Shown: positions 1-15,173 of the stretch, piece by piece
Layout: the number at the start of each line of letters is the position of its first letter
Position numbering within the stretch: the stretch's first letter is position 1
DNA from: Stenotrophomonas sp. Ste86
GTDB taxonomy: Bacteria; Pseudomonadota; Gammaproteobacteria; Xanthomonadales; Xanthomonadaceae
Direction of reading: 5' to 3'
Assembly (NCBI RefSeq): GCF_024519465.1
Contig: NZ_JALJRW010000005.1
Span: 200,957 to 264,956 of the forward strand
Length of the DNA stretch: 64,000 nucleotides
The notes under the pieces: generated by a model
The model's input: the letters and a program-made list of their open reading frames with translations, nothing else
Database searches by the model: none
Told to the model about the DNA's origin: nothing
Made by a program: the position numbers and the translations under genes

Positions 1-17
1 GTCACGACAGGATCCTA

Positions 18-1865
<1,848 letters not shown>

Positions 1866-1911
1866 GCGAAAGGGGGCCAGTCGGCGCCGGATTTGGAAAA
1901 AGAAGTCCAAC

Positions 1912-1940
1912 ATTATACGGCCAACATGACCAATCGCGAA
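1912..1940 (-). promoter_or_regulatory. Probable sigma-70 promoter of typA
   Basis: On the minus strand a perfect TATAAT (1912-1917) lies 17 bases downstream of a weak -35 (TTCGCG, 1935-1940). The predicted leader is about 40 bases. The rest of the typA-ppiB gap (1941-2223) contains a dispersed repeat copy and no gene. Confidence 0.55.
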
Positions 1941-2060
1941 AAGTGCGTTTCAGGTAGTGCCGAATTCCCATTCAGGTAACGCCCGTCGCCGGCCGCACCT
2001 GCCATCTCCGATCCTGTGGAAGCCGTGACAGGGCGGGCGGACGTTGGCAGGCCCGGAAGG

Positions 2061-2174
2061 ACGCCGCCTGAGTCAGGGGGCGTCCGCGAAGCGGCGGGGG
2101 TATGGACGATGGTAAACGGGGGCCGCGGTTTGCGCAGCGAACCGTGGGGCGGCAGCACGAACGCGATGACGCGG
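2061..2174 (+). repeat. Dispersed ~115-bp intergenic repeat, copy 1
   Basis: Begins with a near-palindrome around CCTGAGTCAGGGGGCG. It continues through a G-rich stretch to a hairpin GGTTTGC-GCA-GCGAACC and ends near GATGACGCGG. Related copies lie at 42475-42590 (same strand) and 12835-12948 (opposite strand). It is not a SMAG element because it has no GTAG terminus. Confidence 0.6.
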
Positions 2175-2223
2175 GGTGTATCCTATGGGGCTAACGACAA
2201 ACCCCCGTACCCCAAGGATTTGC

Positions 2224-3829
<1,606 letters not shown>

Positions 3830-3872
3830 TCGATCCGCAGGCGCATGCCGACCGTTGGTCGGTGCGTTGACG

Positions 3873-3904
3873 AAAAACGCCAGGCATTGCCTGGCGTTTT
3901 TTTT
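3873..3904 (+). terminator. Terminator of mdh
   Basis: AACGCCAGGCA-TTGCCTGGCGTT stem-loop followed by an eight-T run. A SMAG-like palindrome without GTAG lies between it and the mdh stop (about 3845-3865). Confidence 0.85.
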
Positions 3905-3912
3905 GCCCTTCC

Positions 3913-4725
3913 GGTAGAGCCGAGCCATGCTCGGCTGGCCGTGCGCAGCACGGCAATGATCGACGCCGAAGCAGCCGAGCACGGCTCGGCTCTACCCGGC
4001 CCTGCGACCAAGGTCGGACGGCCCACGCCCCACCCTCGGACGATGCTCGACAAACGGTGCGCAAACGCGGGTCAAGGATCGGCCGGTCAACGACCCGGTA
4101 GAGCCGAGCCATGCTCGGCTGGCCGTGCGCAGCACGGCAACGATCGGTGCCGAAGCAGCCGAGCATGGCTCGGCTCTACCTGGCCGTGCGATCAAGGTCG
4201 GACAGCCCACGCCCCACCCTCGGACGATGCTCGACAAACGGTGCGTACACGCGGGTCAAGGATCGGCCCGTGAACGACCCGGTAGAGCCGGGCCATGCTC
4301 GGCTGGCCGTGCGCAGCACGGCAATGATCGACGCCGAAGCAGCCGAGCATGGCTCGGCTCTACCTGGCCGTGCGCAGCACGGCAACGATCGACGCCGAAG
4401 CAGCCGAGCATGGCTCGGCTCTACTTGGTTCTACGACCAAGGTCGGACAGCCCACGCCCCACCCTCGGACGATGCTCGACAAACGGCGCGCAAACGCGGG
4501 TCAAGGATCGGCCGGTGAACGACCCGGTAGAGCCGAGCCATGCTCGGCTGGCCGTGCGCAGCACGGCAACGATCGACGCCGAAGCAGCCGAGCATCGCTC
4601 GGCTCTACCTGGCCGTGCGCAGCACGGCAATGATCGGTGCCGAAGCAGCCGAGCATGGCTCGGCTCTACCTGGCCCTACGACCAAGGTCGGACGGCCCAC
4701 GCCCCACCATCGGACTATGCTCGAC
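3913..4725 (+). repeat. Tandem array of SMAG (GTAG) palindromes, 184-bp period
   Basis: Four unit starts with GGTAGAGCC are visible at 3913, 4097, 4281 and 4526. The first two intervals are exactly 184 bases; the third is 245, because an extra 61-base SMAG half-unit is inserted. The fourth copy also has the extra half-unit and stops at about 4725, just before prpE. Each unit holds a right-facing palindrome (GTAGAGCCGAGCCATGCTCGGCT), a left-facing partner ending CTAC, and about 100 bases of non-palindromic DNA. This fills most of the 922-base mdh-prpE gap. Open frames through the array are artefacts of the repeat. Confidence 0.93.
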
Positions 4726-4751
4726 GCATGGCTTTGTCTGGGAGGGCTGTC

Positions 4752-6629
4752 ATGCAATACGAGGAAATGTACCGACGTTCCATCGACGAACCCGAGGCGT
4801 TCTGGGCGGAGGAGGCGCAGCGCATCTACTGGCACAAGCCACCGGAACAGATCCTCGACTACAGCACCCCGCCGTTCCGGCGCTGGTTCGTCGGCGGCGA
4901 AACCAATCTCTGCTACAACGCCGTCGACCGCCATCTGGTCGATCGCCCCGACCAACTGGCGCTGGTGGCCATCTCCACCGAAACCGACGTGACCCGCGAG
5001 ATCACCTACCGCGCGCTGTATCGCGAGGTGAACGCATTCGCCGCCGTGCTGCAGCGGCTGGACGTGCAGCGCGGCGACCGCGTGGTGATCTACATGCCGA
5101 ACATGGCCGAGGCGGTGTTCGCGATGCTGGCCTGCGCGCGCATCGGCGCGATCCATTCGGTGGTGTTCGGCGGCTTCGCCGCGCACAACCTGGCGCTGCG
5201 CATCGACGATGCCGCGCCCAAGCTGCTGATCGCGGCCGATGCCGGCAAGCGCGGCGGCAAGGTGATTCCGTACAAGGCGATGGTCGATGCCGCCTGCGCC
5301 GAAGCCACGTCGCCGCCGCCGCACGTGCTGATCGTGTCGCGCGGACTGGATCCGGCCGAGCCGAAGGTGCCCGGCCGCGATGTCGACTACGCCACCCTGC
5401 GCGAGGAAGTGGGTGACCAGGACGTGCCGGTGGTGTGGCTGGAATCCAGCGAGCCGAGCTATCTGCTGTACACCTCCGGCACCACCGGCAAGCCCAAGGG
5501 CGTGCAGCGCGATGTCGGCGGCTACGCGGTGGCGATGGCGCAGTCGATGCAGACCGTCTTCGACTGCAAGCCGGGACAGGTGATGTTCTCCACCTCGGAT
5601 GTCGGCTGGGCGGTCGGGCATTCCTACAACGTGTACGGACCGCTGATCGGCGGCTGCACCTCACTGCTGTACGAAGGGCTGCCGACCAACCCGGACCCGG
5701 GCATCTGGTGGGCGCTGTGCGAGCAGTACGGGGTGCGTACGCTGTTCTCCTCGCCCACCGCGATCCGTGTGCTGAAAAAGCACGACACCGATTTCATCCG
5801 CCGCCACGACCTGGATGCGCTCAAGTACGTGTTCCTCGCCGGCGAACCGCTCGACGAACCCACCGCGCACTGGATCAACGATGCGCTCGGCAAGCCGATC
5901 ATCGACAACTACTGGCAGACCGAGACCGGCTGGCCGGCGCTCACCCTGCTGCCGGGCGTGGACATGAAGCCGGTGCGCTTCGGGTCGCCGGGTTTCCCGA
6001 ATCTTGGTTACAAGATGAAGGTGATCGATGAAAACACCGGCGAGGAAGTGGCTCCCGGGCAGAAGGGCGTGCTGGTGATGGTCCCGCCGCTGCCGCCGGG
6101 CTGCATGAGCACCGTCTGGAAAGATGACGACCGCTTCATCCAGAGCTACTTCAGCCACTTCAAGGAGCTGCTGTACAGCTCGCTGGACTGGGCGATCCGC
6201 GACGCCGACGGCTACACCTTCATCCTCGGCCGCACCGATGATGTGATCAACGTGGCCGGGCACCGGCTGGGCACGCGCGAGATCGAAGAGTGCATCGCCG
6301 GCCACCCGTTGGTGGCCGAGGCGGCTGTGATCGGGGTCAAGGATGAACTCAAGGGCCAGGTGCCACTGGTGTTCGTCACCCTGCGCCAGGCGGTGGACGG
6401 CGATGGCAGCGCGATCATCACCGAGATGATGCAGCGGGTAACCAACTCCCTCGGCGCGCTGGCGCGGCCGGCGCACATCCACATCGTCAACGCGCTGCCC
6501 AAGACCCGCTCCGGCAAGCTGCTGCGCCGCTCGCTGCAGGCGCTGGCCGAAGACCGCGATCCCGGCGATCTGTCGACCCTGGACGATCCGGCGGCCCTGG
6601 ATGAAATCCGGCGCGCGCTGGGCAGCTGA
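4752..6629 (+). CDS. prpE: Propionyl-CoA synthetase (acetyl-CoA synthetase-like)
   Basis: ATP-dependent activation of propionate (possibly other short-chain acids) to the acyl-CoA. The 625-residue product has the ANL-superfamily P-loop YTSGTTGKPKGVQ (about 240-252), the DNYWQTETGWP motif, the hinge region ILGRTDDVINVAGHRLGTREIE and the C-terminal catalytic Lys in KTRSGKLLRR (about 590). The N-terminus and VGGETNLCYNAVDRHL resemble PrpE/ACSS3 more than Acs. GGGAGG ends 7 bases before the ATG. The frame is open upstream through the SMAG array, but that part is not coding. No prpB/prpC genes are nearby, so it may serve as a stand-alone propionate scavenger. Acs activity cannot be excluded. Confidence 0.87.
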   Translation: MQYEEMYRRSIDEPEAFWAEEAQRIYWHKPPEQILDYSTPPFRRWFVGGETNLCYNAVDRHLVDRPDQLALVAISTETDVTREITYRALYREVNAFAAVLQRLDVQRGDRVVIYMPNMAEAVFAMLACARIGAIHSVVFGGFAAHNLALRIDDAAPKLLIAADAGKRGGKVIPYKAMVDAACAEATSPPPHVLIVSRGLDPAEPKVPGRDVDYATLREEVGDQDVPVVWLESSEPSYLLYTSGTTGKPKGVQRDVGGYAVAMAQSMQTVFDCKPGQVMFSTSDVGWAVGHSYNVYGPLIGGCTSLLYEGLPTNPDPGIWWALCEQYGVRTLFSSPTAIRVLKKHDTDFIRRHDLDALKYVFLAGEPLDEPTAHWINDALGKPIIDNYWQTETGWPALTLLPGVDMKPVRFGSPGFPNLGYKMKVIDENTGEEVAPGQKGVLVMVPPLPPGCMSTVWKDDDRFIQSYFSHFKELLYSSLDWAIRDADGYTFILGRTDDVINVAGHRLGTREIEECIAGHPLVAEAAVIGVKDELKGQVPLVFVTLRQAVDGDGSAIITEMMQRVTNSLGALARPAHIHIVNALPKTRSGKLLRRSLQALAEDRDPGDLSTLDDPAALDEIRRALGS

Positions 6630-6828
6630 AACCGTCGTTTCCGCAGATGTCTCGGGAGCCGGCACATCGATGGATGTGTGGGCTGGTTTGTATGCGGCGC
6701 TTGATGGGCGTCGCGCTTCCCGGAAATCATTCGCACGTGTCGCGTCCGGACATGGCCGTGGACTATCCGGTCGCGCACGATCGACGCAGGGATGCCACAT
6801 CACGTCGGTGTCCGCGCTAGGAGTGAGC

Positions 6829-7086
6829 ATGAAGCGTGAGCCCCGATTTCTCCTGTGGATCTGCAGGAAGTGTGGCCTGGACCTGCCATCTGACAGTGCC
6901 GACCGATCCTTTGCACTGAACTGGGTGCTTCACGGCACCCATTTTGGGGTGGGGTGGGGCGTGGGGATGGCGCTGCTGGAGCCGGTACTGAACACCGAGC
7001 GGAACGCCGGTACGTTGCTGTTGATCGCGACCCTGGCCGCAGTGGTCTACGGTTTGATGATGGCGCTCGCCAGGCGCAGGCCGTAA
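6829..7086 (+). CDS. Small predicted membrane protein, unknown function
   Basis: 85 residues starting MKREPRFLLW after AGGAG (6819-6823). The first third is polar with one CRKCG pair. Two hydrophobic stretches follow (about 40-50 and 60-78), separated by a short loop, and the protein ends in ALARRRP. This suggests two membrane segments with a basic cytoplasmic tail. The frame runs back into prpE, but the ribosome site supports the short form. I do not recognise the family. Confidence 0.55.
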   Translation: MKREPRFLLWICRKCGLDLPSDSADRSFALNWVLHGTHFGVGWGVGMALLEPVLNTERNAGTLLLIATLAAVVYGLMMALARRRP

Positions 7087-7375
7087 CCACGGCCGCCTGC
7101 AAATGCGGGCCGGTCGCCGGCCAGCATTGTCTGCCCCGGCACCGGCGACGCGGCGAGAGCACGCTTGCTGCAACGCATTATCGGCAGCCGGGAACGTCAG
7201 GTAAGCTGCGGGCGTGATCGTTGCAGGCCGCTGGCCGAACGCCGCGCGCTGGGGACACGGCGCGCAGCGGGCGCTGGTCGGCGCATCCGCCGGCGACGGT
7301 CGCAAGGGGACGCAGCGGCATCAGCGCAGCGCTGACTGCCGCGCGTGACAATGCACCAGGTGACAGGGGGAACAC

Positions 7376-7882
7376 ATGGCGTACATCCATGCCAAGACGG
7401 CCGCTGGCCGTCAGGAAATCGAAGACCGCGCGCGGCGTCTGCCGCCGGCATTGCGGTCCATTCTGCTGATGGTCGATGGTCAGCGCGATGACGATGCGTT
7501 GACCGCCTTGTTACCGGGCCTGCGCGCGCCGGACGATGCGCTGGCGCAACTGGCGCAGGCAGGTCTGATCGAAGTGGTCGGCGGCGCGGTGGCCGCCCCG
7601 GCCGCGCGGGCGCTCACCGCCGGGCGTGAGCAGGATCCGGATCTGTACAAGCGCCTGTATGACTGGATGAGCGAGTCGGTGCGCCGCCACCTCGGCCTCA
7701 AGGGCTACTTCATGCAGCTCAAGATCGAACGCTGCACCGATGCCGGGGGGCTGGAAAAGCTGTGGCCGGACATGGCCGCGGCGGTGGCCAAGGCCAAGAG
7801 CCCGGCGCTGGCCAGCCGCTGGCTCAGCGATACCCATGCGCTGCTGGTGGTGGACGCGCAGCCGGACGCCGTGGCGGGCTGA
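7376..7882 (+). CDS. Conserved-looking protein of unknown function
   Basis: 168 residues, no signal peptide or membrane segment. The N-terminal 70 residues alternate short helices and leucine-rich turns (LPPALRSILLMVDGQRDDDAL, LAQLAQAGLIEVVGG). This pattern is common in winged-helix or PATAN-like domains of proteobacterial regulators; that reading is inference only. The C-terminal half (KRLYDWMSESVRRHLGLKG onward) is helical. The start is supported by AGGGGG (7364-7370). The gene is followed after 88 bases by the Suppressor-of-fused gene on the same strand and may be co-transcribed with it. The gap from 7087 to 7375 contains nothing I recognise. Confidence 0.7.
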   Translation: MAYIHAKTAAGRQEIEDRARRLPPALRSILLMVDGQRDDDALTALLPGLRAPDDALAQLAQAGLIEVVGGAVAAPAARALTAGREQDPDLYKRLYDWMSESVRRHLGLKGYFMQLKIERCTDAGGLEKLWPDMAAAVAKAKSPALASRWLSDTHALLVVDAQPDAVAG

Positions 7883-7970
7883 CCCGCACCTGCGGCAGAG
7901 GCCGGAAGGCTGGCCGTGATGGCCCGGCCGGGGTTACCTTGCCCGGCTACGCAGGCCAGGAGCATGGCAG

Positions 7971-9032
7971 ATGGACCACACGCAGAAAGAAGATGAGGGC
8001 ACCCAGGGGTGGGACGCCCTCAACGCGGCGCTGGGCGCGCTGTACCCGGCTCAGGAACCCCGCCACTTCGGCACGGCGATCCCCTACACGCTGGGCGGCC
8101 AGGATCCGCTGGACGGCATCAGCGTGTACTGGGCAGAGACACCGCGCCCGCACTGGCATTACGTGACCTATGGCTTTTCCGAGCTGTACGGCAAGCAGAG
8201 TGATGACCTGGCCGACAGCGGCTACGGCTTCGAACTGACCTTCCGCCTGGCCGCCGCGCCGGGGCAGGGCGCCGATGACGCGCCGCCGGTGTGGCCGATG
8301 AACCTGCTGCAGAACCTGGCCCGCTACGTCTTCAGCAGCGGCAACGTACTCGAGGCCGGGCACCATCTGGATGCCAATGGTCCGATCGCCCTGGACAGCG
8401 AGACCGTACTGCGCCACCTGGCGTTGATCGAGGACCCGCAGCTGCCCCCGCGCGATACCGCCAACGGCCGCGTGCGCTTCCTGCAGGTGGTCGGACTCAG
8501 CGACGACGAGATGGCGGCCGTGCGCCGCTGGTCCACCCACGGCGTGCTGCAGGCGCTGGAAGCGGGCATGCCGCTGTGGATCACCGATCTGGCGCGCGGC
8601 TCGTTGCTCGCCGATGCGTCGGTGGCCGCCCAGGTCGCGGCCGGCAGTGCCCGCGAGGGCTCCACGACCGGCACGCTGTTCATCGAAACGCTGGGTTGGG
8701 AGGTGCAGGACGATACGGTCGAGCTGGTGCTTGGTGCTGGCCAAGTGCCGGGCATCCTCGAGCTGCTGCCGTTGCGCCTCGGGCATGGCCGCGCCTTGAC
8801 CCTGGTGGATCGGGAACGCAGCTGGCGCTTCGAGCCGGGCGAGGAGGACCACGTCGAGGTCGACCAGGATGCTGCGCGCTGCGTGCTCAGCCCGGCCAGC
8901 CTGCAGGCGATACGCGAGCACCTGCATGCCGAACGCGGCAGTTATCCGCTGCCGGGCGGCCGCCTGCGCATCCGGGTCGAGCCCACCGAGCTGCGCGATG
9001 CCCAAGGCCACGTGCTGCGCACGATCGGCTGA
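7971..9032 (+). CDS. Suppressor of fused (SUFU) domain protein
   Basis: 353 residues. An N-terminal SUFU-like domain (about 20-190) includes YWAETPRPHWHYVTYGFSEL, GYGFELTFRL and WPMNLLQNLARYVF, the signature of bacterial SUFU proteins. The C-terminal half contains a second alpha/beta region. Bacterial SUFU proteins are often found near polymorphic-toxin immunity genes, but many stand alone with unknown roles; no toxin gene is adjacent here. The start is set by AGGAG at 7958-7962. Two SMAG dimers and a bidirectional terminator follow. The family call is firm; the function is open. Confidence 0.85.
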   Translation: MDHTQKEDEGTQGWDALNAALGALYPAQEPRHFGTAIPYTLGGQDPLDGISVYWAETPRPHWHYVTYGFSELYGKQSDDLADSGYGFELTFRLAAAPGQGADDAPPVWPMNLLQNLARYVFSSGNVLEAGHHLDANGPIALDSETVLRHLALIEDPQLPPRDTANGRVRFLQVVGLSDDEMAAVRRWSTHGVLQALEAGMPLWITDLARGSLLADASVAAQVAAGSAREGSTTGTLFIETLGWEVQDDTVELVLGAGQVPGILELLPLRLGHGRALTLVDRERSWRFEPGEEDHVEVDQDAARCVLSPASLQAIREHLHAERGSYPLPGGRLRIRVEPTELRDAQGHVLRTIG

Positions 9033-9033
9033 A

Positions 9034-9205
9034 GGTAGAGCCACCCCATGGGTGGCTGCTGTTCGGGCCGGGGATCGCGTGCAGCCACCCATGGGGTGGC
9101 TCTACCGGGGGATGGGTGCGTGGCATCGGCGGGGGTAGAGCCACCCCATGCCTTGCTGCGCTTCGAGAGGCAGGTCGTGCAGCCACCCATGGGGTGGCTC
9201 TACCC
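9034..9205. repeat. Two SMAG dimers downstream of the SUFU gene
   Basis: First dimer 9035-9104: GTAGAGCCACCCCATGGG facing an inverted copy ending CTAC. Second dimer 9135-9203: same outline, but its left arm is eroded (CCACCCCATGCCTTGCTG) while the right arm is intact. Confidence 0.9.
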
Positions 9206-9233
9206 CGGTGGTGGTCGTTTGTGCGGCGCCCAT

Positions 9234-9267
9234 AAAAAAGAGCCCGGCAGTGCCGGGCTCTCTTCTT
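9234..9267. terminator. Bidirectional terminator between the SUFU gene and GST
   Basis: AGAGCCCGGCA/TGCCGGGCTCT stem with an A-run on the left and a T-rich right flank. It serves the convergent GST gene well (six T on the minus strand). Confidence 0.8.
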
Positions 9268-9290
9268 ATATAGGCACCATCACGCCGGGC

Positions 9291-9902
9291 TCAGCGCAGT
9301 CCTTCGGCCTGCAGCGTCGCCTGCACGCCCGGATCGGCCTCCATGCGCTGCTTGAACGCGGCCACGTTGTCCAGGCCGCTCAGGTCGACCTTGGCGCCAG
9401 CCGCCCAGCGCAGGGTGATGTAGAAGTAAGGATCGGCGAAGCTGCGGAAGCCGGCCAGCCACTGGCGACCTTCCAGCTGCTGGTCGGCGCGTTCGAACAG
9501 GCCACGCAGGCGCTTGAGCGCGATAGCGCGGACCGCGTCGTACTGGCCTTCATCGCCGATGAAGTTGCCCGGCCCGAACAGCGGCTTGAACGCCGGGTGC
9601 AGGTCCGAATTGACGAAGGACAGCCAGCGGGTGGCTTCTGCGCGCTGCTGGGCGCTGCCGTCACCGGCCAGGCCGGCCTGCGGGTAGGTGTCGGCGATGT
9701 AGCCCATGATCGCCGCGTTCTGGGTGAGCGTGAAGTCGCCATCGACCACCGCCGGCACCGAGCCGACCGGATTGATCTTCAGGAACGCCGGCGCCTTCAG
9801 GGTGTCCTTGTCGAGCAGTTCCACCTCGAACGGCTGGCCGGTCCACTGCAGGGCGATGTGGTCGGCGGTGGAGCAGGCACCGGGCTTGCTGTACAGCTTC
9901 AT
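9291..9902 (-). CDS. Glutathione S-transferase, beta-like class
   Basis: 203 residues. The N-terminal thioredoxin-like domain (MKLYSKPGACSTADHIAL, VPAVVDGDFTLTQNAAI with the cis-Pro and the glutathione-binding segment) is followed by an all-helical domain (about 87-203). Cys10 in the PGACS context matches the beta-class active-site Cys. Such enzymes conjugate or reduce electrophiles and peroxides with glutathione in the cytoplasm. It is transcribed toward a terminator shared with the SUFU gene; the neighbours give no specific pathway. Confidence 0.9.
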   Translation of the reverse strand: MKLYSKPGACSTADHIALQWTGQPFEVELLDKDTLKAPAFLKINPVGSVPAVVDGDFTLTQNAAIMGYIADTYPQAGLAGDGSAQQRAEATRWLSFVNSDLHPAFKPLFGPGNFIGDEGQYDAVRAIALKRLRGLFERADQQLEGRQWLAGFRSFADPYFYITLRWAAGAKVDLSGLDNVAAFKQRMEADPGVQATLQAEGLR

Positions 9903-9987
9903 GGGAACTCCGTTGGGGGTGATGGGTCAGCCGCTCAATATTCCAGAGCAGGACCCGCATCCTCAACGGTATGGCCGTAACAGACCG

Positions 9988-10446
9988 TTACGACGCGCGC
10001 GGCTTGAGTTTCTGCACGCGGTAGAAGGTGTGGTCGCCGATCGTGGCCACCTGGTAGGCGTTGCGCCAGCTCGGGTTGGCGATCGACAGTGCGGCGAAGT
10101 GGCTCGCCCCGGGCACGATCTCCTTGCGCTCACCGACCGGCAGGGCCCAGTTGCGCTCGGCATCGAAGGCCACGGTCATCGCTTCCTGCCAGGCGTCGGC
10201 GTTGCCCAGCTGGGTGCCGGGGGCGACGATGGTCGGGGCGAACTGCTTGCGCGCGGTGACCACTTTGCACATCGAGTCGCCCCACAGCCCGCTGTCCAGG
10301 CGGCGCAGGGCCACCTCCGCGACGGCTTGCTGGCCGCGCAGGGTCTGGTCACGCGCTTCGAGGTAGACGGTCGTGCTCAGGCACAACGAATCGGCGGCAG
10401 GCTGCGGCAACAACTGTGACAGCCAGAGAATCCAGGCCAGTTTCAT
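9988..10446 (-). CDS. Cell-wall hydrolase, SleB/hydrolase_2 family
   Basis: 152 residues with a probable short signal peptide (MKLAWILWLSQLLPQPAA). The mature part has the SleB-like catalytic-core signatures LSTTVYLEARDQTLRGQQAVAEVAL, with the Glu of YLEAR as the expected catalytic acid, and GASHFAA further on. SleB-type domains are lytic transglycosylases of peptidoglycan in spore formers; in proteobacteria they are thought to remodel the wall. The start is set by AAGGAG 6 bases upstream; the longer frame to 10569 lacks a ribosome site. Confidence 0.85.
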   Translation of the reverse strand: MKLAWILWLSQLLPQPAADSLCLSTTVYLEARDQTLRGQQAVAEVALRRLDSGLWGDSMCKVVTARKQFAPTIVAPGTQLGNADAWQEAMTVAFDAERNWALPVGERKEIVPGASHFAALSIANPSWRNAYQVATIGDHTFYRVQKLKPRAS

Positions 10447-10736
10447 AAATCTCCTTGCTCCGTGTGGGCCGCACCTGGCTGTCCATCCGATCATGCGGAC
10501 GGGGCGAGGGTACGACTTGGCGTCATGGGGAGGCGGCCATCGGGGCCGCCCGGGAGCGGACCCGAACAAGACGTGGGGTCCGCGCGCTCACTCGAACTGG
10601 GTGGTGAGCGGGAAAGTTGGCGCACGATAGGGGGCCATTTCCCAATGCATCCTGAACTCAGCGGCTTGACATTCAGGTTCGGAGCGGGGCCCGGATTGCG
10701 CTCACGGGCCCCTATTCAGGTCGCGATTGACCGTGT

Positions 10737-13692
<2,956 letters not shown>

Positions 13693-13779
13693 GGCCGTTT
13701 CACCGAAGGGGGCCTTGACTGTAGGCCGCCCCGTTGCGGGCAGACAGATACAGATGGGCGCCAATATGCGCCGACACCG

Positions 13780-14805
13780 TCATTCCCAACCGGCGAGCAC
13801 CAGCTTGCCGATCACGCTGCCGCTCTCCAATTGGCGATGTGCCTGGCGCAGGTTGGCCGCGTTGATCGCACCCAGATGCGCGCTGCGCGTGCTGCGCAGT
13901 TCGCCGGCATCGACCAGGCTGGCGACGCGGTTGAGGATGCGGTGCTGTTCGATTCTGTCCTCGGTGCGGAACTTGGCCCGCGCGAACATGAATTCCCAGT
14001 GGATGCCGATGCACTTGGCCTTGTACGGATCGCCGATGCGCAGCGCGCCGCGCGGCTCCACCACCAGGCCCACATGTCCCTGCGGCGCCAGCAGTTCACC
14101 CACCACATCCCAGTAATGATCGGTGTCGGCGAGGTTGAGCGCGACCTGCACCTGTTCCATGCCCAGCGCCTGCAGTTGCGGCGGCAGCGGCTGGCGATGA
14201 TCAATGACGTGCGCGGCGCCCATCTGCCGGCACCAGTCTGCCGATGCCGGGCGCGAGGCGGTGGCCACCACGGTGAAACCGGCATGCCGGGCCAACTGGA
14301 TCGCGATCGAGCCGACACCACCGGCGCCGCCGATGATCAGCATCACCTGGCCGGCATGACGACGGTCATCGAACTGTAATGGCATGCGCTGGAAGAGCAG
14401 TTCCCACGCCGTCAGCACGGTCAGCGGCAGCGCCGCGGCGTCGGCGAAATCAAGCGTGGCCGGTTTGCGCCCGACCAGCCGCTCATCCACGCACTGCCAT
14501 TGCGCATTGCAGCCCGGTCGGGTGACATCGCCGGCGTAATACACCTCATCGCCCGGCGCGAACGCGGTGACCTCCGGCCCCACCGCATCGACGATGCCCG
14601 CCGCGTCATAGCCAAGGATGCGCGGCGGATCTTCCTGCTGCGCGCGCGGTGCACGTTGCTTGGTGTCCACCGGATTGACGGAAACGGCCTGCACGCGCAC
14701 CAGCAGATCCGCGCCCGTGGGCGGGCCGGGTTGCGCAACGTTCAGGTCAAGTAGTGCGTCGGGATCGTCGATCGGCAGGTAACGGGTCAAACCCACAGCG
14801 TTCAT
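13780..14805 (-). CDS. Zinc-type alcohol dehydrogenase-like / quinone oxidoreductase
   Basis: 341 residues, MDR superfamily. The GroES-like N-terminal domain (VQAVSVNPVDTKQR, GYDAAGIVDAVG, FAPGDEVYYAG) is followed by a Rossmann domain with IIGGAGGVGSIAIQLAR and VVATASRPA. It resembles the zinc-binding alcohol dehydrogenase family of the ZTA1/QOR branch, whose members mostly lack catalytic zinc and reduce quinones or enals with NADPH. Substrate cannot be assigned. GGAG lies 6 bases before the ATG. The next gene, ompA, is divergent. Confidence 0.88.
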   Translation of the reverse strand: MNAVGLTRYLPIDDPDALLDLNVAQPGPPTGADLLVRVQAVSVNPVDTKQRAPRAQQEDPPRILGYDAAGIVDAVGPEVTAFAPGDEVYYAGDVTRPGCNAQWQCVDERLVGRKPATLDFADAAALPLTVLTAWELLFQRMPLQFDDRRHAGQVMLIIGGAGGVGSIAIQLARHAGFTVVATASRPASADWCRQMGAAHVIDHRQPLPPQLQALGMEQVQVALNLADTDHYWDVVGELLAPQGHVGLVVEPRGALRIGDPYKAKCIGIHWEFMFARAKFRTEDRIEQHRILNRVASLVDAGELRSTRSAHLGAINAANLRQAHRQLESGSVIGKLVLAGWE

Positions 14806-15173
14806 GGCGGCTCCAGCGCTGGCTTGTTCGTCATCATACGGCTGCTGACAAAGCTGTTACTGCGCTGAATCACCCGTAAGGACGCGTTAACGCTGGAATA
14901 CGGCATTGCACAGCGGAAATGCAGGCAAAAAAGCCGAAACCCTTGTCATTGCTGGGTCTTGCGGAATTTCATCAACCTGTATAGGGTGCCACCAGCTGGA
15001 CCGGTAGAGGTCTGGCCGTCGTCTTCACATGTTACGTGACCGTTAACATCACCTTCACTCGCCTGAGCATAATGTTCGCGGCGGTGGCGTGCTGAATCGG
15101 CAGTCTGAAAACGACGCAGGTGCTGGCCCATGCCTCTACCGGTTTCATACCCCCGAAATAGGAGCTGTACTCA
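14806..15173 (+). other. Upstream region of ompA, no gene
   Basis: 368 bases between divergent genes. A possible promoter for ompA is CATAAT (15068-15073) with a weak TTAACA 19 bases upstream (15043-15048). Another weak candidate is TATAGG at 14980-14985. Nothing else recognisable. Confidence 0.3.

Noticed and set aside
3913..4725. CRISPR array
   Set aside because: Repeats are 184 bases apart and palindromic, with near-identical spacers; no cas genes. It fits SMAG tandem duplication.
4125..4751. N-terminal extension of prpE and other frames through the SMAG array
   Set aside because: The translated text repeats (AEPCSA, EHGSALPG) with the DNA repeat, while the PrpE start is set by a good ribosome site at 4739.
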